Notes: generated by a model not told the origin, from the sequence alone. 45,539 bases of DNA from Lachnospiraceae bacterium (GCA_024682375.1 JAIKZI010000072.1:1-45539), one strand, 5' to 3'. Numbered from the stretch's first letter, positions 1 through 7,779 are shown. Numbers and translations are program-made.

Positions 1-149
1 CAATGCCGATAACAGAGGTTGTTTGCGTGATATATATTCTGTTTGAATTAAAAAAGAAAAATTAAAAGCGAAATTGCTGTTTCTTTTTTAACAAAGAGAA
101 TTATAATTATTTTAAGGGTTAAATTATAGTTTTAGAAAGGGGTAGTATT

Positions 150-1295
150 ATGGCAAACAGAATTTCTTTGAATCAGACTTCATATCATGGAGCTGGAGCA
201 ATAAAAGAAATCGTATCTGAAGTAAAGGGACATGGATTTAAGAAGGCTTTTGTTGCATCCGATCCAGATCTTATTAAATTTGGAGTTACAACAAAGGTGA
301 CTGATCTTCTTGACAAGGAAGGTCTTCCTTATGAAATCTATTCAGATATAAAGCCTAATCCAACAATTGAAAATGTAAAGAACGGAGTGAGTGCATTTAA
401 AAAATCCGGAGCAGATTATATTATTGCTGTAGGTGGTGGTTCTTCTATGGATACATCTAAGGCTATCGGTATTATTATTACAAATCCGGAATTTGAAGAT
501 GTACGTAGTCTTGAAGGCGTTGCACCTACAAAGAATCCTTGTGTTCCAATTATCGCAGTTCCTACAACTGCTGGAACAGCAGCAGAGGTAACAATCAATT
601 ATGTTATCACTGATGTGGAGAAGGAAAGAAAATTTGTATGTGTAGATACAAATGATATGCCAATTGTAGCAGTAGTTGATTCTGAGATGATGTCATCTAT
701 GCCAAAAGGACTTACAGCTGCAACAGGTATGGATGCACTTACACATGCAATTGAAGGATATACAACAAAAGCTGCTTGGGAAATGACAGATATGTTCCAT
801 CTTGAAGCTATCAAACTTATTTCTAAGAATCTTCGTGGAGCTGTCAATAATACAAAAGAGGGCAGAGAAGGAATGGCTCTCGGACAGTATATTGCAGGTA
901 TGGGATTCTCAAATGTAGGTCTTGGTATTGATCATGCTATGGCTCATACATTGTCAGCTCATTATGACACTCCTCACGGTGTAGCTTGTGCTATGCTTCT
1001 TCCAATTTCTATGGAATTCAACCGTGATTACACGGGTGAGAGATTTAGAGAAATCGCTAGAGCTATGGGCGTAGAAGGCGTAGATGAAATGACTCAGGAA
1101 GAATACAGAGATGCAGCTATAAATGCAGTAAAGCAGCTCTCTTCTGATGTTGGAATTCCTTCTAAGAATGAAAAGATTAAAGAGGAAGATTTAGATCAGC
1201 TTGCTACAGATGCACTTAATGATGCATGTTATCCAGGAAATCCTAGAGAAGCTACAAAAGAGCAGGTTATCGAAATGTTTAGAATGCTCATGTAA
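150..1295 (+). CDS. fucO: Iron-containing alcohol dehydrogenase, lactaldehyde reductase (FucO) type
   Basis: This 381-residue protein matches the family III metal-dependent alcohol dehydrogenases and is closest to lactaldehyde reductase FucO, which reduces L-lactaldehyde to 1,2-propanediol with NADH in fucose and rhamnose fermentation. The N-terminal nucleotide-binding part carries GGGS at about 95-98. The expected metal ligands are all present: D195 and H199 in a DALTHAIEGY segment, H262 in GIDHAMAH and H276 in TPHG, each one residue off E. coli FucO numbering. Length equals the family norm. An AAAGGGG ribosome binding site lies about ten bases before the ATG. It heads an operon with a receiver-domain gene 19 bases downstream and an RpiB-like isomerase. 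No fucose or rhamnose isomerase or kinase is visible here, so the physiological aldehyde is uncertain. The enzyme family is certain. Confidence 0.93.
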   Translation: MANRISLNQTSYHGAGAIKEIVSEVKGHGFKKAFVASDPDLIKFGVTTKVTDLLDKEGLPYEIYSDIKPNPTIENVKNGVSAFKKSGADYIIAVGGGSSMDTSKAIGIIITNPEFEDVRSLEGVAPTKNPCVPIIAVPTTAGTAAEVTINYVITDVEKERKFVCVDTNDMPIVAVVDSEMMSSMPKGLTAATGMDALTHAIEGYTTKAAWEMTDMFHLEAIKLISKNLRGAVNNTKEGREGMALGQYIAGMGFSNVGLGIDHAMAHTLSAHYDTPHGVACAMLLPISMEFNRDYTGERFREIARAMGVEGVDEMTQEEYRDAAINAVKQLSSDVGIPSKNEKIKEEDLDQLATDALNDACYPGNPREATKEQVIEMFRMLM

Positions 1296-1314
1296 TAGAG
1301 ATAGGGGTGCCACT

Positions 1315-1683
1315 ATGAAATATTTAGTAGTAGATGATGAGCAGTTGATCTTAAAAGATGAAGTTCGAGTTTTGGAGAGTATACTTGGGGATGACAGCGA
1401 GATTTTAACTGCAGATAATTCTTCGGATGCAATCAAACTTGCAAAGTCAGAAAAACCTTATGTGATTTTCTTGGATATAAATATGCCTGGAATGGATGGC
1501 TTCGAGTTGTCTCAGGTTATAGCCAAGGATTCACCAGATTCAAATATTGTATTTGTAACTGGTCAGGGTCAGAGATGTCCGGAAGCATCTGCAAATAAAA
1601 TTGCGAGCTCCATACTTTTGAAACCTGTTACAAAACTAGAAGTTCAGGATGCAATGATGCGTCTTAGAAAACCTAGAATTTAA
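1315..1683 (+). CDS. Stand-alone response-regulator receiver domain protein (CheY-like)
   Basis: This 122-residue protein is a single receiver domain with no output domain. The acidic pair D7/D8, phospho-acceptor D54 in FLDINMPGMDG, T82 and K103 in the LLKPV segment are all in place, so it should be phosphorylatable. The reading frame extends upstream, but the ATG at 1315 is preferred because the family begins at the first beta strand and a GATAGGGGTG ribosome binding site precedes it. No histidine kinase is nearby. Sitting between an alcohol dehydrogenase and a sugar-phosphate isomerase, 19 and 38 bases away, it is probably co-transcribed with them. Its partner and output are unknown. Confidence 0.88.
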   Translation: MKYLVVDDEQLILKDEVRVLESILGDDSEILTADNSSDAIKLAKSEKPYVIFLDINMPGMDGFELSQVIAKDSPDSNIVFVTGQGQRCPEASANKIASSILLKPVTKLEVQDAMMRLRKPRI

Positions 1684-1721
1684 GTATTAAAAATGTAAAG
1701 TTAGTAATTGGAGGTTCTAAA

Positions 1722-2183
1722 ATGAAAATTGCTATGGCGAATGATCATGCCGGTACACAGATGAAGAATGAGATAAAAGCTTATTTGGAAGCCGAAGGTT
1801 ATGAGGTAGTTGACTTTGGAACTTATGATGATAATTCTTGTGATTTATCTGATTTTGTTTATCCAGCATCTCTTGCAGTTGCAAAAGGCGAATGCGATAG
1901 AGGAATCTTTTGTGATGGCGTAGGTTACGGAAGTGCTTTGATTGCTAACAAGATAAATGGTTGCTACGCAGCAGTTTGTCAGGATCCGCTTTGTGCAACA
2001 CTTGCACGTCAGCACACCGATTCAAATATCCTATGTTTAGGGGCAAAAATCATCGGTGGCCTTATGGCGATGGAAGTTGTAAAAACTTGGTTAAATACTG
2101 ATCCGCTTATGGAACCTAAATATAGGAGAAGAGTGGAAAAGGTATGTGAAATTAATGATAAACACTGCGTTCCAGTTAAATAG
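1722..2183 (+). CDS. RpiB/LacA/LacB-family sugar-phosphate isomerase
   Basis: The 153-residue product is of RpiB length and fold. It shows NDHAG at 7-11, GYGSALIANK at 68-77 and ARQHTDSNILCLG around 95-107 with H98, the residue assisting ring opening in ribose-5-phosphate isomerase B. The active-site loop differs: where RpiB normally has C-G-T-G-I-G, this protein reads C64-D65-G66-V67-G68-Y69-G70. The cysteine is shifted by one and an aspartate occupies the catalytic-base position, while Thr is replaced by Val. Substrate may therefore be another aldo/keto-pentose or hexose phosphate. A TTGGAGG ribosome binding site precedes the ATG, and a strong terminator follows. Family assignment is firm; substrate is open. 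Confidence 0.88.
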   Translation: MKIAMANDHAGTQMKNEIKAYLEAEGYEVVDFGTYDDNSCDLSDFVYPASLAVAKGECDRGIFCDGVGYGSALIANKINGCYAAVCQDPLCATLARQHTDSNILCLGAKIIGGLMAMEVVKTWLNTDPLMEPKYRRRVEKVCEINDKHCVPVK

Positions 2184-2190
2184 TTTTAAT

Positions 2191-2228
2191 AGGGCTACAA
2201 AAAAGTTTCATTTTTTGTAGCCCTTTAT
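2191..2228 (+). terminator. Rho-independent terminator after the RpiB-like gene
   Basis: A perfect 14-bp stem (2191-2204 with 2211-2224) closes a six-base loop and is followed by a short T-rich stretch. It ends the fucO operon and isolates the downstream MATE gene. Confidence 0.9.
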
Positions 2229-2246
2229 TCATTTAGAAAAAAGTTG

Positions 2247-2262
2247 TACAATACTTTCCATG
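2247..2262 (+). promoter_or_regulatory. Possible -10 element giving a near-leaderless MATE transcript
   Basis: TACAAT at 2247-2252 fits a -10 box and lies only eight bases before the ATG at 2260. There is no purine-rich ribosome binding site in the gap. Transcription from this box would start at about 2258-2260, giving a leaderless or nearly leaderless mRNA. The -35 region is weak, so this is tentative. Confidence 0.35.
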
Positions 2263-3621
2263 AGTAATTTAAGTAGTATTAATCAAGAAGAACAATTTCA
2301 TATGATGACAGAGACTCCGATTGAGCCTCTGATTATTAGATTAGCAATTCCGACGGTTATAAGTATGATGGTTACAAATATTTATAATACGGCGGATACT
2401 TTTTTTGTTAGCCAGTTGGGAACATCTGCATCTGGTGCGACAGGAATCGTGTTTGCACTTATGGCTCTATTTCAGGCAATAGGCTTTATGTGTGGACATG
2501 GAGCAGGAAGTTTTGTTTCCAGGTTTTTAGGAGCGAAGAAAGAAGAACGCGCTAAAATCTATGGCGCGAGCGCTTTTTTCCTATGCATTTTTCTAAGCAC
2601 ATTATTGGCAGTGGTATGCTTTATCTTTATGAAACCACTCCTTCTATTTATGGGAAGTACTAAAACAATTCTTCCTTACGCAATTTCTTATGCAATTTTT
2701 ATTTTTTTATCAGGACCTTTTCTATCCGCTAGTTGTACGATGAATAACATACTTCGATATGAGGGCAAAGCCTTCTATGCTATGATAGGACTTATGACGG
2801 GTGGCGTTATAAATATGATCATGGATCCAATCTTTATGTTTGGATTTGGAATGGGAGTATGGGGAGCAGGCCTTTCAACTCTGATCTCACAGATTATCAG
2901 TTTCTTCATCCTTTTATACATGATTATGTCAGGAAAGACTGTCACAAGATTTTCTCCAAAACTTATTTCTAAGGAAAGAAGAGTTTATACACAGATTCTA
3001 AAAGTAGGTTTTCCTTCCATGTGTAGACAGGGACTGAATGCGATTTCGACTCTGCTTTTAAACAGAGAAGCAGCCGTGTATGGAGATGCAGCTATTGCAG
3101 CTATGAGTATTGTCGGACGTGTGAACTTCTTTATCGCCTCTATTGCTCTCGGTGTCGGACAGGGAATGCAGCCTGTTACATCGTTTAATTTCGGAGCTGG
3201 TAAGTATTCAAGAGTTAGAAGAGCTTATAGATTTATGCTTGCGGCCGGAACATCTATTATGATTGTATTTGCTATCGTGATTTTTGGATTCTCAGAAGAT
3301 ATTATCAGATGGTTTAGAGATGATAGAGAAGTTATAGTTATAGGAACTTTGGCATTGCAGTTTTCTGTAATATCAGATATTTTCCAGCCGGGATCTATCT
3401 CTTCAAATATGCTTTTTCAGAGCATTGGAAAGGCAGGAAGAGCTACATTTCTTGCTACCTTAAGAACAGGTATATGTTTTATTCCTTTGATTCTTGTTTT
3501 GCCTGAATTCTTTGGAATTACAGGTATCGAACTGGCGCAACCACTTGCTGATGTATTGGCATCGTTTATTGCACTTCCTTTTTCAATTTACTTCTTGCGT
3601 CATCTTCCGGATGACATATAA
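2260..3621 (+). CDS. MATE-family multidrug/cation efflux transporter
   Basis: This 453-residue membrane protein has about twelve hydrophobic segments in two halves and the typical MATE entry sequence, in which a short polar N-terminus (TETPIEPLIIRLAIP) leads into the first helix with an N-T-A-D motif. MATE proteins export cationic drugs or metabolites in exchange for Na+ or H+; the substrate cannot be read from sequence. Length is normal. The ATG at 2260 has no clear ribosome binding site. Alternative starts at residues 15-16 lack one too, so the start is less certain than usual. The M42 peptidase gene begins 38 bases after its stop and may share the transcript. A second, distinct MATE gene lies at 43920-45263. 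Confidence 0.92.
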   Translation: MSNLSSINQEEQFHMMTETPIEPLIIRLAIPTVISMMVTNIYNTADTFFVSQLGTSASGATGIVFALMALFQAIGFMCGHGAGSFVSRFLGAKKEERAKIYGASAFFLCIFLSTLLAVVCFIFMKPLLLFMGSTKTILPYAISYAIFIFLSGPFLSASCTMNNILRYEGKAFYAMIGLMTGGVINMIMDPIFMFGFGMGVWGAGLSTLISQIISFFILLYMIMSGKTVTRFSPKLISKERRVYTQILKVGFPSMCRQGLNAISTLLLNREAAVYGDAAIAAMSIVGRVNFFIASIALGVGQGMQPVTSFNFGAGKYSRVRRAYRFMLAAGTSIMIVFAIVIFGFSEDIIRWFRDDREVIVIGTLALQFSVISDIFQPGSISSNMLFQSIGKAGRATFLATLRTGICFIPLILVLPEFFGITGIELAQPLADVLASFIALPFSIYFLRHLPDDI

Positions 3622-3659
3622 TAGATGCAACAGATTTACGACTAGAAAGGAATTAGATT

Positions 3660-4706
3660 ATGAAAAAAGTTGACTTGTCTAAGTATACAGATTTTATCAT
3701 GGATAAGACTGTAGAACTTTTGAACATCGATTCTCCTACAGGATATACAAGAAATGCCTGTGAGTGGGTAAAGAAGAATTTTGAAGATTTGGGATATTCT
3801 GCTTCATTTACAAACAAGGGTGGGGTCCTCATTTCTTTAGGTGGAAAGGATAAGGATAATGGACTTTTCCTTGAAGCACATACAGATACACTTGGTGGAA
3901 TGGTTTGTACTGTAAAGGACAATGGTCGTCTTCAGCTTACTAACCTCGGCGGTATGGAAGCAAACAATGCAGAGACAGAAAACTGTCATATCGTTACTCG
4001 TGAAGGAAAGATTTACGAGGGAACATGTCAGCTTTGTAATGCATCTGTTCATGTGAATGGCGAGTATAGAGATACAAAGCGTACTTGGGATACTGTTGAA
4101 ATTGTTATCGATGAGAAGACAAAATCAAAAGAAGAGACTCTTAAACTAGGTATCAATGTAGGCGATATCGTATGCTTTGAGCCAAATACAAGAATTACAA
4201 AATCAGGTTATATTAAGTCTAGATTCTTAGATGATAAGCTTTCTGTAGGAATCCTTCTTGGATATGCAAAATATTTAAGAGACGAAAATATCACACCAGA
4301 TCGTGCGATTTATGTTCATGTAACTGTATATGAAGAGGTTGGTCACGGTGGAGCTGCCAATGTTCCAGAAGGTGTTACAGAAGCAATTTCTGTTGACATG
4401 GGTTGCGTTGGTGAAGGACTTTCATGTACAGAGCACGAGGTATCTATCTGTGCAAAGGATAGCGGCGGTCCATATTCATATGATTTGGTAAATACACTTG
4501 TTGCAGCTGCTAAGAAGATGGAAGCTGAGTATGCAATCGATATCTATCCACACTATGGTTCAGATGTAGAAGCTACTCTTGCTGCCGGAGCTGATGTAAG
4601 ACATGGACTTATTGGTTCAGGTGTTTATGCATCACACGGATATGAGAGAAGTCATAGAGATGGAGTAGAAAACACACTTCGTCTTTTAATTGGATATACA
4701 ATGTAA
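3660..4706 (+). CDS. M42-family metal-dependent aminopeptidase
   Basis: The 348-residue protein has the arrangement of M42 glutamyl aminopeptidase/deblocking peptidases, cytosolic oligomers that trim peptides from the N-terminus. The metal and catalytic positions are recognisable: H74 in EAHTDTLGG, D191/D192 in FLDDKLSVG, E225-E226 in VYEEVGHGG, D246 in SVDMG and H332 in the C-terminal ERSHRDG segment. The insertion between about 90 and 180 corresponds to the tetrahedral-assembly domain of the family. An AAAGGA ribosome binding site sits ahead of the ATG. A terminator follows directly. Some family members were once called endoglucanases; nothing here supports cellulase activity. Confidence 0.92.
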   Translation: MKKVDLSKYTDFIMDKTVELLNIDSPTGYTRNACEWVKKNFEDLGYSASFTNKGGVLISLGGKDKDNGLFLEAHTDTLGGMVCTVKDNGRLQLTNLGGMEANNAETENCHIVTREGKIYEGTCQLCNASVHVNGEYRDTKRTWDTVEIVIDEKTKSKEETLKLGINVGDIVCFEPNTRITKSGYIKSRFLDDKLSVGILLGYAKYLRDENITPDRAIYVHVTVYEEVGHGGAANVPEGVTEAISVDMGCVGEGLSCTEHEVSICAKDSGGPYSYDLVNTLVAAAKKMEAEYAIDIYPHYGSDVEATLAAGADVRHGLIGSGVYASHGYERSHRDGVENTLRLLIGYTM

Positions 4707-4711
4707 ATATG

Positions 4712-4743
4712 AAAGGAGCTTTGGAATTCAAAGCTCCTTTTTT
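4712..4743 (+). terminator. Rho-independent terminator after the M42 peptidase
   Basis: A 12-bp perfect stem (4712-4723 with 4729-4740), GAATT loop and a T run mark a strong terminator. The next gene starts 15 bases later, so that gene needs read-through or a promoter overlapping this structure. Confidence 0.9.
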
Positions 4744-4757
4744 AGAAGAGGATTAAT

Positions 4758-5684
4758 ATGAAGGTTGTTTTACTGGAATCACTGGGAATTTCTGATGAAC
4801 TATTGAAAGGTTATTTAGAGACTGTCCGAAAAATGGGACACGAGATAGAAGCATATGAAAGAACTTCTGATGAAGAAAAAATTGTAGAAGAGATAGGAGA
4901 TGCCGATGTCGCAATTATTGCAAATATGCCGCTTCCTGGCTCTGTAATTGAAAAGGCACCTAATCTAAAATATATAGATGTCGCCTTCACAGGCTTAGAT
5001 CATGTCGGTTTAGAGGCGTGTGAAAAAAGAGGTATAAAAGTAACTAATGCTTCTGGCTATTCTAATGTTGCGGTATCTGAACTTGCCATTTCCATGTCTT
5101 TAGACTTACTTAGAAATATTCCCGCAGTATCGAAGCGTACAATCGAAGGGAAGACAAAAGAAGGTTTGGTTGGAAATGAATTATATGGAAAGACTGTAGG
5201 TATTATAGGCCTGGGTGCTATCGGCTCTAGAAGTGCAAAACTATTTAATGCCTTTGGAGCACATGTACTCGGTGTAGAAGGACATAGTCTGGAAGCTGAT
5301 ATTAAAGATTTTGTTGAGCTTCTTCCAAAGGAAGAGGTGTACCAAAAATCGGACATCGTAGTTTTACATGTTCCTCTAAATGAGAATACAAGAGGGATGG
5401 TTGGAAAGCAAGAACTCTCACTTATGAAGAAGTCAGCTATTCTTATAAATCTAGCCAGAGGTGGTGTAATAAAGACTGATGATTTGGTTGAATGCCTTGA
5501 AAATAGAGGGATTAGAGCTGCAGGAATAGATGTATTTGATGTAGAACCACCACTTCCAAAGGATTATCCACTTCTTAAATTAGACAATGTTTTACTCACA
5601 CCTCATGTGGCTTTTGCTACAGAAGAGTCTATGGTGAAGAGAGCAGAAATTATTTTCTCTAATTTAATAAATTATCTATCATGA
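4758..5684 (+). CDS. D-isomer-specific 2-hydroxyacid dehydrogenase
   Basis: The 308-residue protein is an NAD-dependent 2-hydroxyacid dehydrogenase of the phosphoglycerate/hydroxypyruvate reductase superfamily. The Rossmann motif GLGAIG is at 151-156. The catalytic triad is visible as R234 in NLARGG, E263 in VEPP and H283 in TPHVAFATEE. Family members reduce 2-keto acids such as hydroxypyruvate, glyoxylate or branched keto acids; the substrate cannot be fixed from sequence. Length is typical of the shorter members without regulatory ACT domains. An AGAAGAGGA ribosome binding site precedes the ATG. It stands alone between a terminator and a structured intergenic region. Confidence 0.92.
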   Translation: MKVVLLESLGISDELLKGYLETVRKMGHEIEAYERTSDEEKIVEEIGDADVAIIANMPLPGSVIEKAPNLKYIDVAFTGLDHVGLEACEKRGIKVTNASGYSNVAVSELAISMSLDLLRNIPAVSKRTIEGKTKEGLVGNELYGKTVGIIGLGAIGSRSAKLFNAFGAHVLGVEGHSLEADIKDFVELLPKEEVYQKSDIVVLHVPLNENTRGMVGKQELSLMKKSAILINLARGGVIKTDDLVECLENRGIRAAGIDVFDVEPPLPKDYPLLKLDNVLLTPHVAFATEESMVKRAEIIFSNLINYLS

Positions 5685-5707
5685 TTAGATCGGATGATCC
5701 GATATTA

Positions 5708-5777
5708 ATTATGTAGGCGCATCCAGGAAAAAATATTGCGAGCTATTTTTTCCATGGAAACAAAAAAACTACATAAT
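5708..5777 (+). promoter_or_regulatory. Structured leader upstream of the EF-hand-like protein gene
   Basis: A nested stem structure fills this gap. The outer 9-bp perfect stem pairs 5708-5716 with 5769-5777, and the inner 9-bp stem pairs 5726-5734 with 5745-5753 around a ten-base loop, leaving two unpaired internal strands. A separate 6-bp hairpin lies at 5689-5703. There is no trailing T run, so it is not a standard terminator. It could be a cis-regulatory RNA or a protein-binding leader. It matches no riboswitch class I recognise. Confidence 0.45.
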
Positions 5778-5792
5778 AGAAAAGAGTAGACT

Positions 5793-7001
5793 ATGAGAAT
5801 TGCAGCCAGTAACGTAAGTTTGTCTTCGTCTAGAACTCTTTATAGAGTTAGTGCGAGCAAGACTGAAGACGTTGCCTCTTTTGGCAAATTTACGCTGCAA
5901 GGTTTGCAGGATGCGACGAAAGATTTTCAGGGATCGAAGAATTGCGGCGATCAATCAAATGGTGAGAATCAGAAGTCGAAGAGTGGTGAGAAGTCTCCTC
6001 CGGAATGGGACGTAAGTAATCTACTTATGTACGATGTTTCGGGAAGGAAATTTTTTACAGATGGCTCTTCTACAAAAGATTCGGAAAATGAAGCTGTAGA
6101 GAAAGATGCATCAAATGATGAGGCAAAAACAGAAGCTTCAAAGGACGTCAATCAGGTTTCTAAGGTTCAGGAAAGAACACCTACAGAGCTATTAAATGAT
6201 ATACGACTTAAACTTTTGTATGCTTTATTTAAAATGCTCGGCGGTGATTTTAATGATCAGTATGATACATCACCTTTAACCAACATCCTACAACAAGAAG
6301 GTGGAGTTTCATTTGAAACATATCAATCTAATACTGAACATTACTATTCTGAAAGTGAGACCAGTGTTGTCAATGCAAAAGGTATAGCCCTTACAGAGGA
6401 TGGTCGTACTATTGACTTCGGAGTATCTTTATCCATGTCTCGAAGTTTTGAATCAAGAACTTCAATTTCTGTAGAACAGGTTGGGTTGAAACTTTTAGAT
6501 CCGCTGGTGATAAATGTGAGTGGAGATGTTCAATCTATATCTGATCAGAAATTCGTTTTTGATTTAGACTGCGATGGATTGACTGAAGATATTCATATGC
6601 TAAAGAAGGGAAGCGGTTTTTTGGCTTTGGACCGAAATGGTGACGGAGTTATCAATGATGGCTCTGAATTATTCGGTGCGAAATCTGGAGATGGCTTTTC
6701 AGATTTAGGTGAATTTGATTCAGACAATAATGGCTGGATAGATGAAAATGATGAAGTATATGACAAGCTTTTAGTTTGGGCAAAAAATGATGATGGTACA
6801 GATACACTTATGACCTTAAAGGAGGCAGATGTCGGTGCTATTTATCTACAAAATGTCGAAAATGGTTTTCAGGTAAAGAATTCCATGAATGAAGCGAATG
6901 CCGTTTATCATTCTTCTGGTGTATTTCTACACGAGAAGAGTGGCAAAGCTGGATTCATCTCTCACGTCGATATGGCGGTGAAAGAAGAGGAGCCAGCTTG
7001 A
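5793..7001 (+). CDS. Calcium-binding protein with EF-hand-like D-x-D loops, function unknown
   Basis: This 402-residue protein has a low-complexity, acidic and lysine-rich N-terminal third (about 45-130), a middle part rich in Ser and Thr, and a C-terminal region with three acidic loops. These are DLDCDG at 257-262, DRNGDGVINDGSE at 280-292 and DSDNNGWIDENDE at 309-321. The loop block and the flanking LALD and SELFG motifs resemble the calcium-binding segment found in RTX-like and other large bacterial exoproteins. No signal peptide, membrane segment or anchor is seen, so it is cytosolic or exported by an unusual route. The ATG has only a weak AAAAGAG ribosome binding site. It is preceded by a structured leader and followed by a strong terminator. 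The function is not known to me. Confidence 0.8.
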   Translation: MRIAASNVSLSSSRTLYRVSASKTEDVASFGKFTLQGLQDATKDFQGSKNCGDQSNGENQKSKSGEKSPPEWDVSNLLMYDVSGRKFFTDGSSTKDSENEAVEKDASNDEAKTEASKDVNQVSKVQERTPTELLNDIRLKLLYALFKMLGGDFNDQYDTSPLTNILQQEGGVSFETYQSNTEHYYSESETSVVNAKGIALTEDGRTIDFGVSLSMSRSFESRTSISVEQVGLKLLDPLVINVSGDVQSISDQKFVFDLDCDGLTEDIHMLKKGSGFLALDRNGDGVINDGSELFGAKSGDGFSDLGEFDSDNNGWIDENDEVYDKLLVWAKNDDGTDTLMTLKEADVGAIYLQNVENGFQVKNSMNEANAVYHSSGVFLHEKSGKAGFISHVDMAVKEEEPA

Positions 7002-7122
7002 TGGTTTAAATTCTAACGGTATTCGTGCGCCTGGTATCGATTGGAATTTAGACAAGATTTTCTTACAGGAAATTCATGGGATGAGTTTCCTTAAAAACCA
7101 AAAAAGAATGATATTAATATAG
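7000..7122 (+). pseudogene. Out-of-frame coding-like tail after the EF-hand-like gene
   Basis: Directly overlapping the stop of the preceding gene, a second frame stays open for 40 codons up to a TAG that abuts the terminator. Its translation (begins DGLNSNGIRAPGIDWN) looks like ordinary protein rather than noise. It has no start codon or ribosome binding site of its own. It may be the remnant of a longer C-terminus lost by a frameshift, or a decayed neighbour. The evidence is compositional only. Confidence 0.3.
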
Positions 7123-7153
7123 AAGGAGCTGTGAGTAATCACAGCTCCTTTTT
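7123..7153. terminator. Bidirectional terminator between convergent genes
   Basis: A perfect 12-bp stem (7123-7134 with 7139-7150) with a GTAA loop and a T run follows the EF-hand-like gene. Its left end touches an A-rich stretch, and the minus-strand small gene ends at 7152, so it can serve both directions. Confidence 0.88.
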
Positions 7154-7352
7154 ATTTGTGAATTAAATTTTTGTAGAAATCATCAAAATAAATAGTCGCG
7201 CCAACTAGTGACATAAGACTTAGCATCTTAAATAACCTGAGTATCTCAGGCGATTTATCCATAATATTTGGCATGATAAACCATAAATCAATCAAGGTGA
7301 ATATTACAAAGAGTAGTGAAACAATGAGGCTTTTAAAAGTGGTAGCTTTCAT
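7152..7352 (-). CDS. Small two-helix membrane protein, function unknown
   Basis: A 66-residue protein with two hydrophobic stretches (about 8-30 and 42-57) separated by a short polar segment. A GAGGGGGG ribosome binding site lies upstream of the ATG at good distance, and a terminator follows, which supports expression. I do not recognise a family. It lies between two convergent or tandem small transcription units, and no neighbour suggests a role. Confidence 0.55.
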   Translation of the reverse strand: MKATTFKSLIVSLLFVIFTLIDLWFIMPNIMDKSPEILRLFKMLSLMSLVGATIYFDDFYKNLIHK

Positions 7353-7422
7353 GACATTACCCCCCCTCGTATGAAATCACGATCGATATTTATAGATAGA
7401 ATATATCACTTTTTTTCAATAT

Positions 7423-7460
7423 AAAAAAGAAGGAATAATTGCTAATGCAACTATTCCTTC
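7423..7460 (-). terminator. Rho-independent terminator for the 48-residue minus-strand gene
   Basis: A hairpin pairs 7429-7437 with 7452-7460 over 9 bp, then one mismatch and four more pairs around a TAAT loop. On the minus strand it is followed by six T residues. It lies 30 bases beyond the stop of the small gene at 7490-7636. Confidence 0.8.
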
Positions 7461-7489
7461 ATCATCACGTTTTTTAAAAAAAGAAAAAA

Positions 7490-7636
7490 TTAGCGAAGCC
7501 CATTAAGAGAATGAATATCTCGAATATGCCATTCGATCATAGATGGATGTAAATCGAGTTCTTCTCTACGTCTATCAGCGAAGTTTGAGCGCATTTCGCT
7601 AAGTCTGAGATGAAAACGGTATCCAAAAATTCTCAT
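7490..7636 (-). CDS. 48-residue basic protein, function unknown
   Basis: The frame is open further upstream, but an AAAGGAGGT ribosome binding site eight bases before the ATG at 7636 fixes a 48-residue product starting MRIFGYRFHL. It is rich in Arg (nine) with four His and no Cys, and it has no hydrophobic segment. A matching terminator at 7423-7460 makes it a complete monocistronic unit. I do not recognise a family. Its promoter must lie in the region shared with the divergent DUF438 gene. Confidence 0.65.
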   Translation of the reverse strand: MRIFGYRFHLRLSEMRSNFADRRREELDLHPSMIEWHIRDIHSLNGLR

Positions 7637-7700
7637 AGAAACTAACCTCCTTTTATTTCTTTTCTTCTTCCTAATCTGATAATAACACCTGCAAGAAATT

Positions 7701-7779
7701 ATGCAATATATATGAGAATGACACTTTTGCATAGAATAGATGAATGCAATTCATCTTATAAAATGTTGCGAATGCAACA
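7701..7779. promoter_or_regulatory. Cluster of ATGCAA motifs and palindromes in a divergent promoter region
   Basis: ATGCAA or its complement occurs at 7701-7706, 7727-7732 (as TTGCAT), 7744-7749 and 7772-7777. The third lies in a 17-bp palindrome (7739-7755, 7-bp arms around GCA) and the fourth in a 6-bp-arm dyad at 7764-7779. GAATGCAA is repeated exactly at 7742 and 7770, 28 bases apart. This looks like multiple operator sites shared by the hemerythrin-type gene and the minus-strand small gene. Confidence 0.45.

Noticed and set aside
1-149. 12-bp inverted repeat (48-59 with 80-91) as a terminator of an upstream gene
   Set aside because: The arms are only A and T apart from one base and no T run follows; it may be chance in AT-rich DNA.
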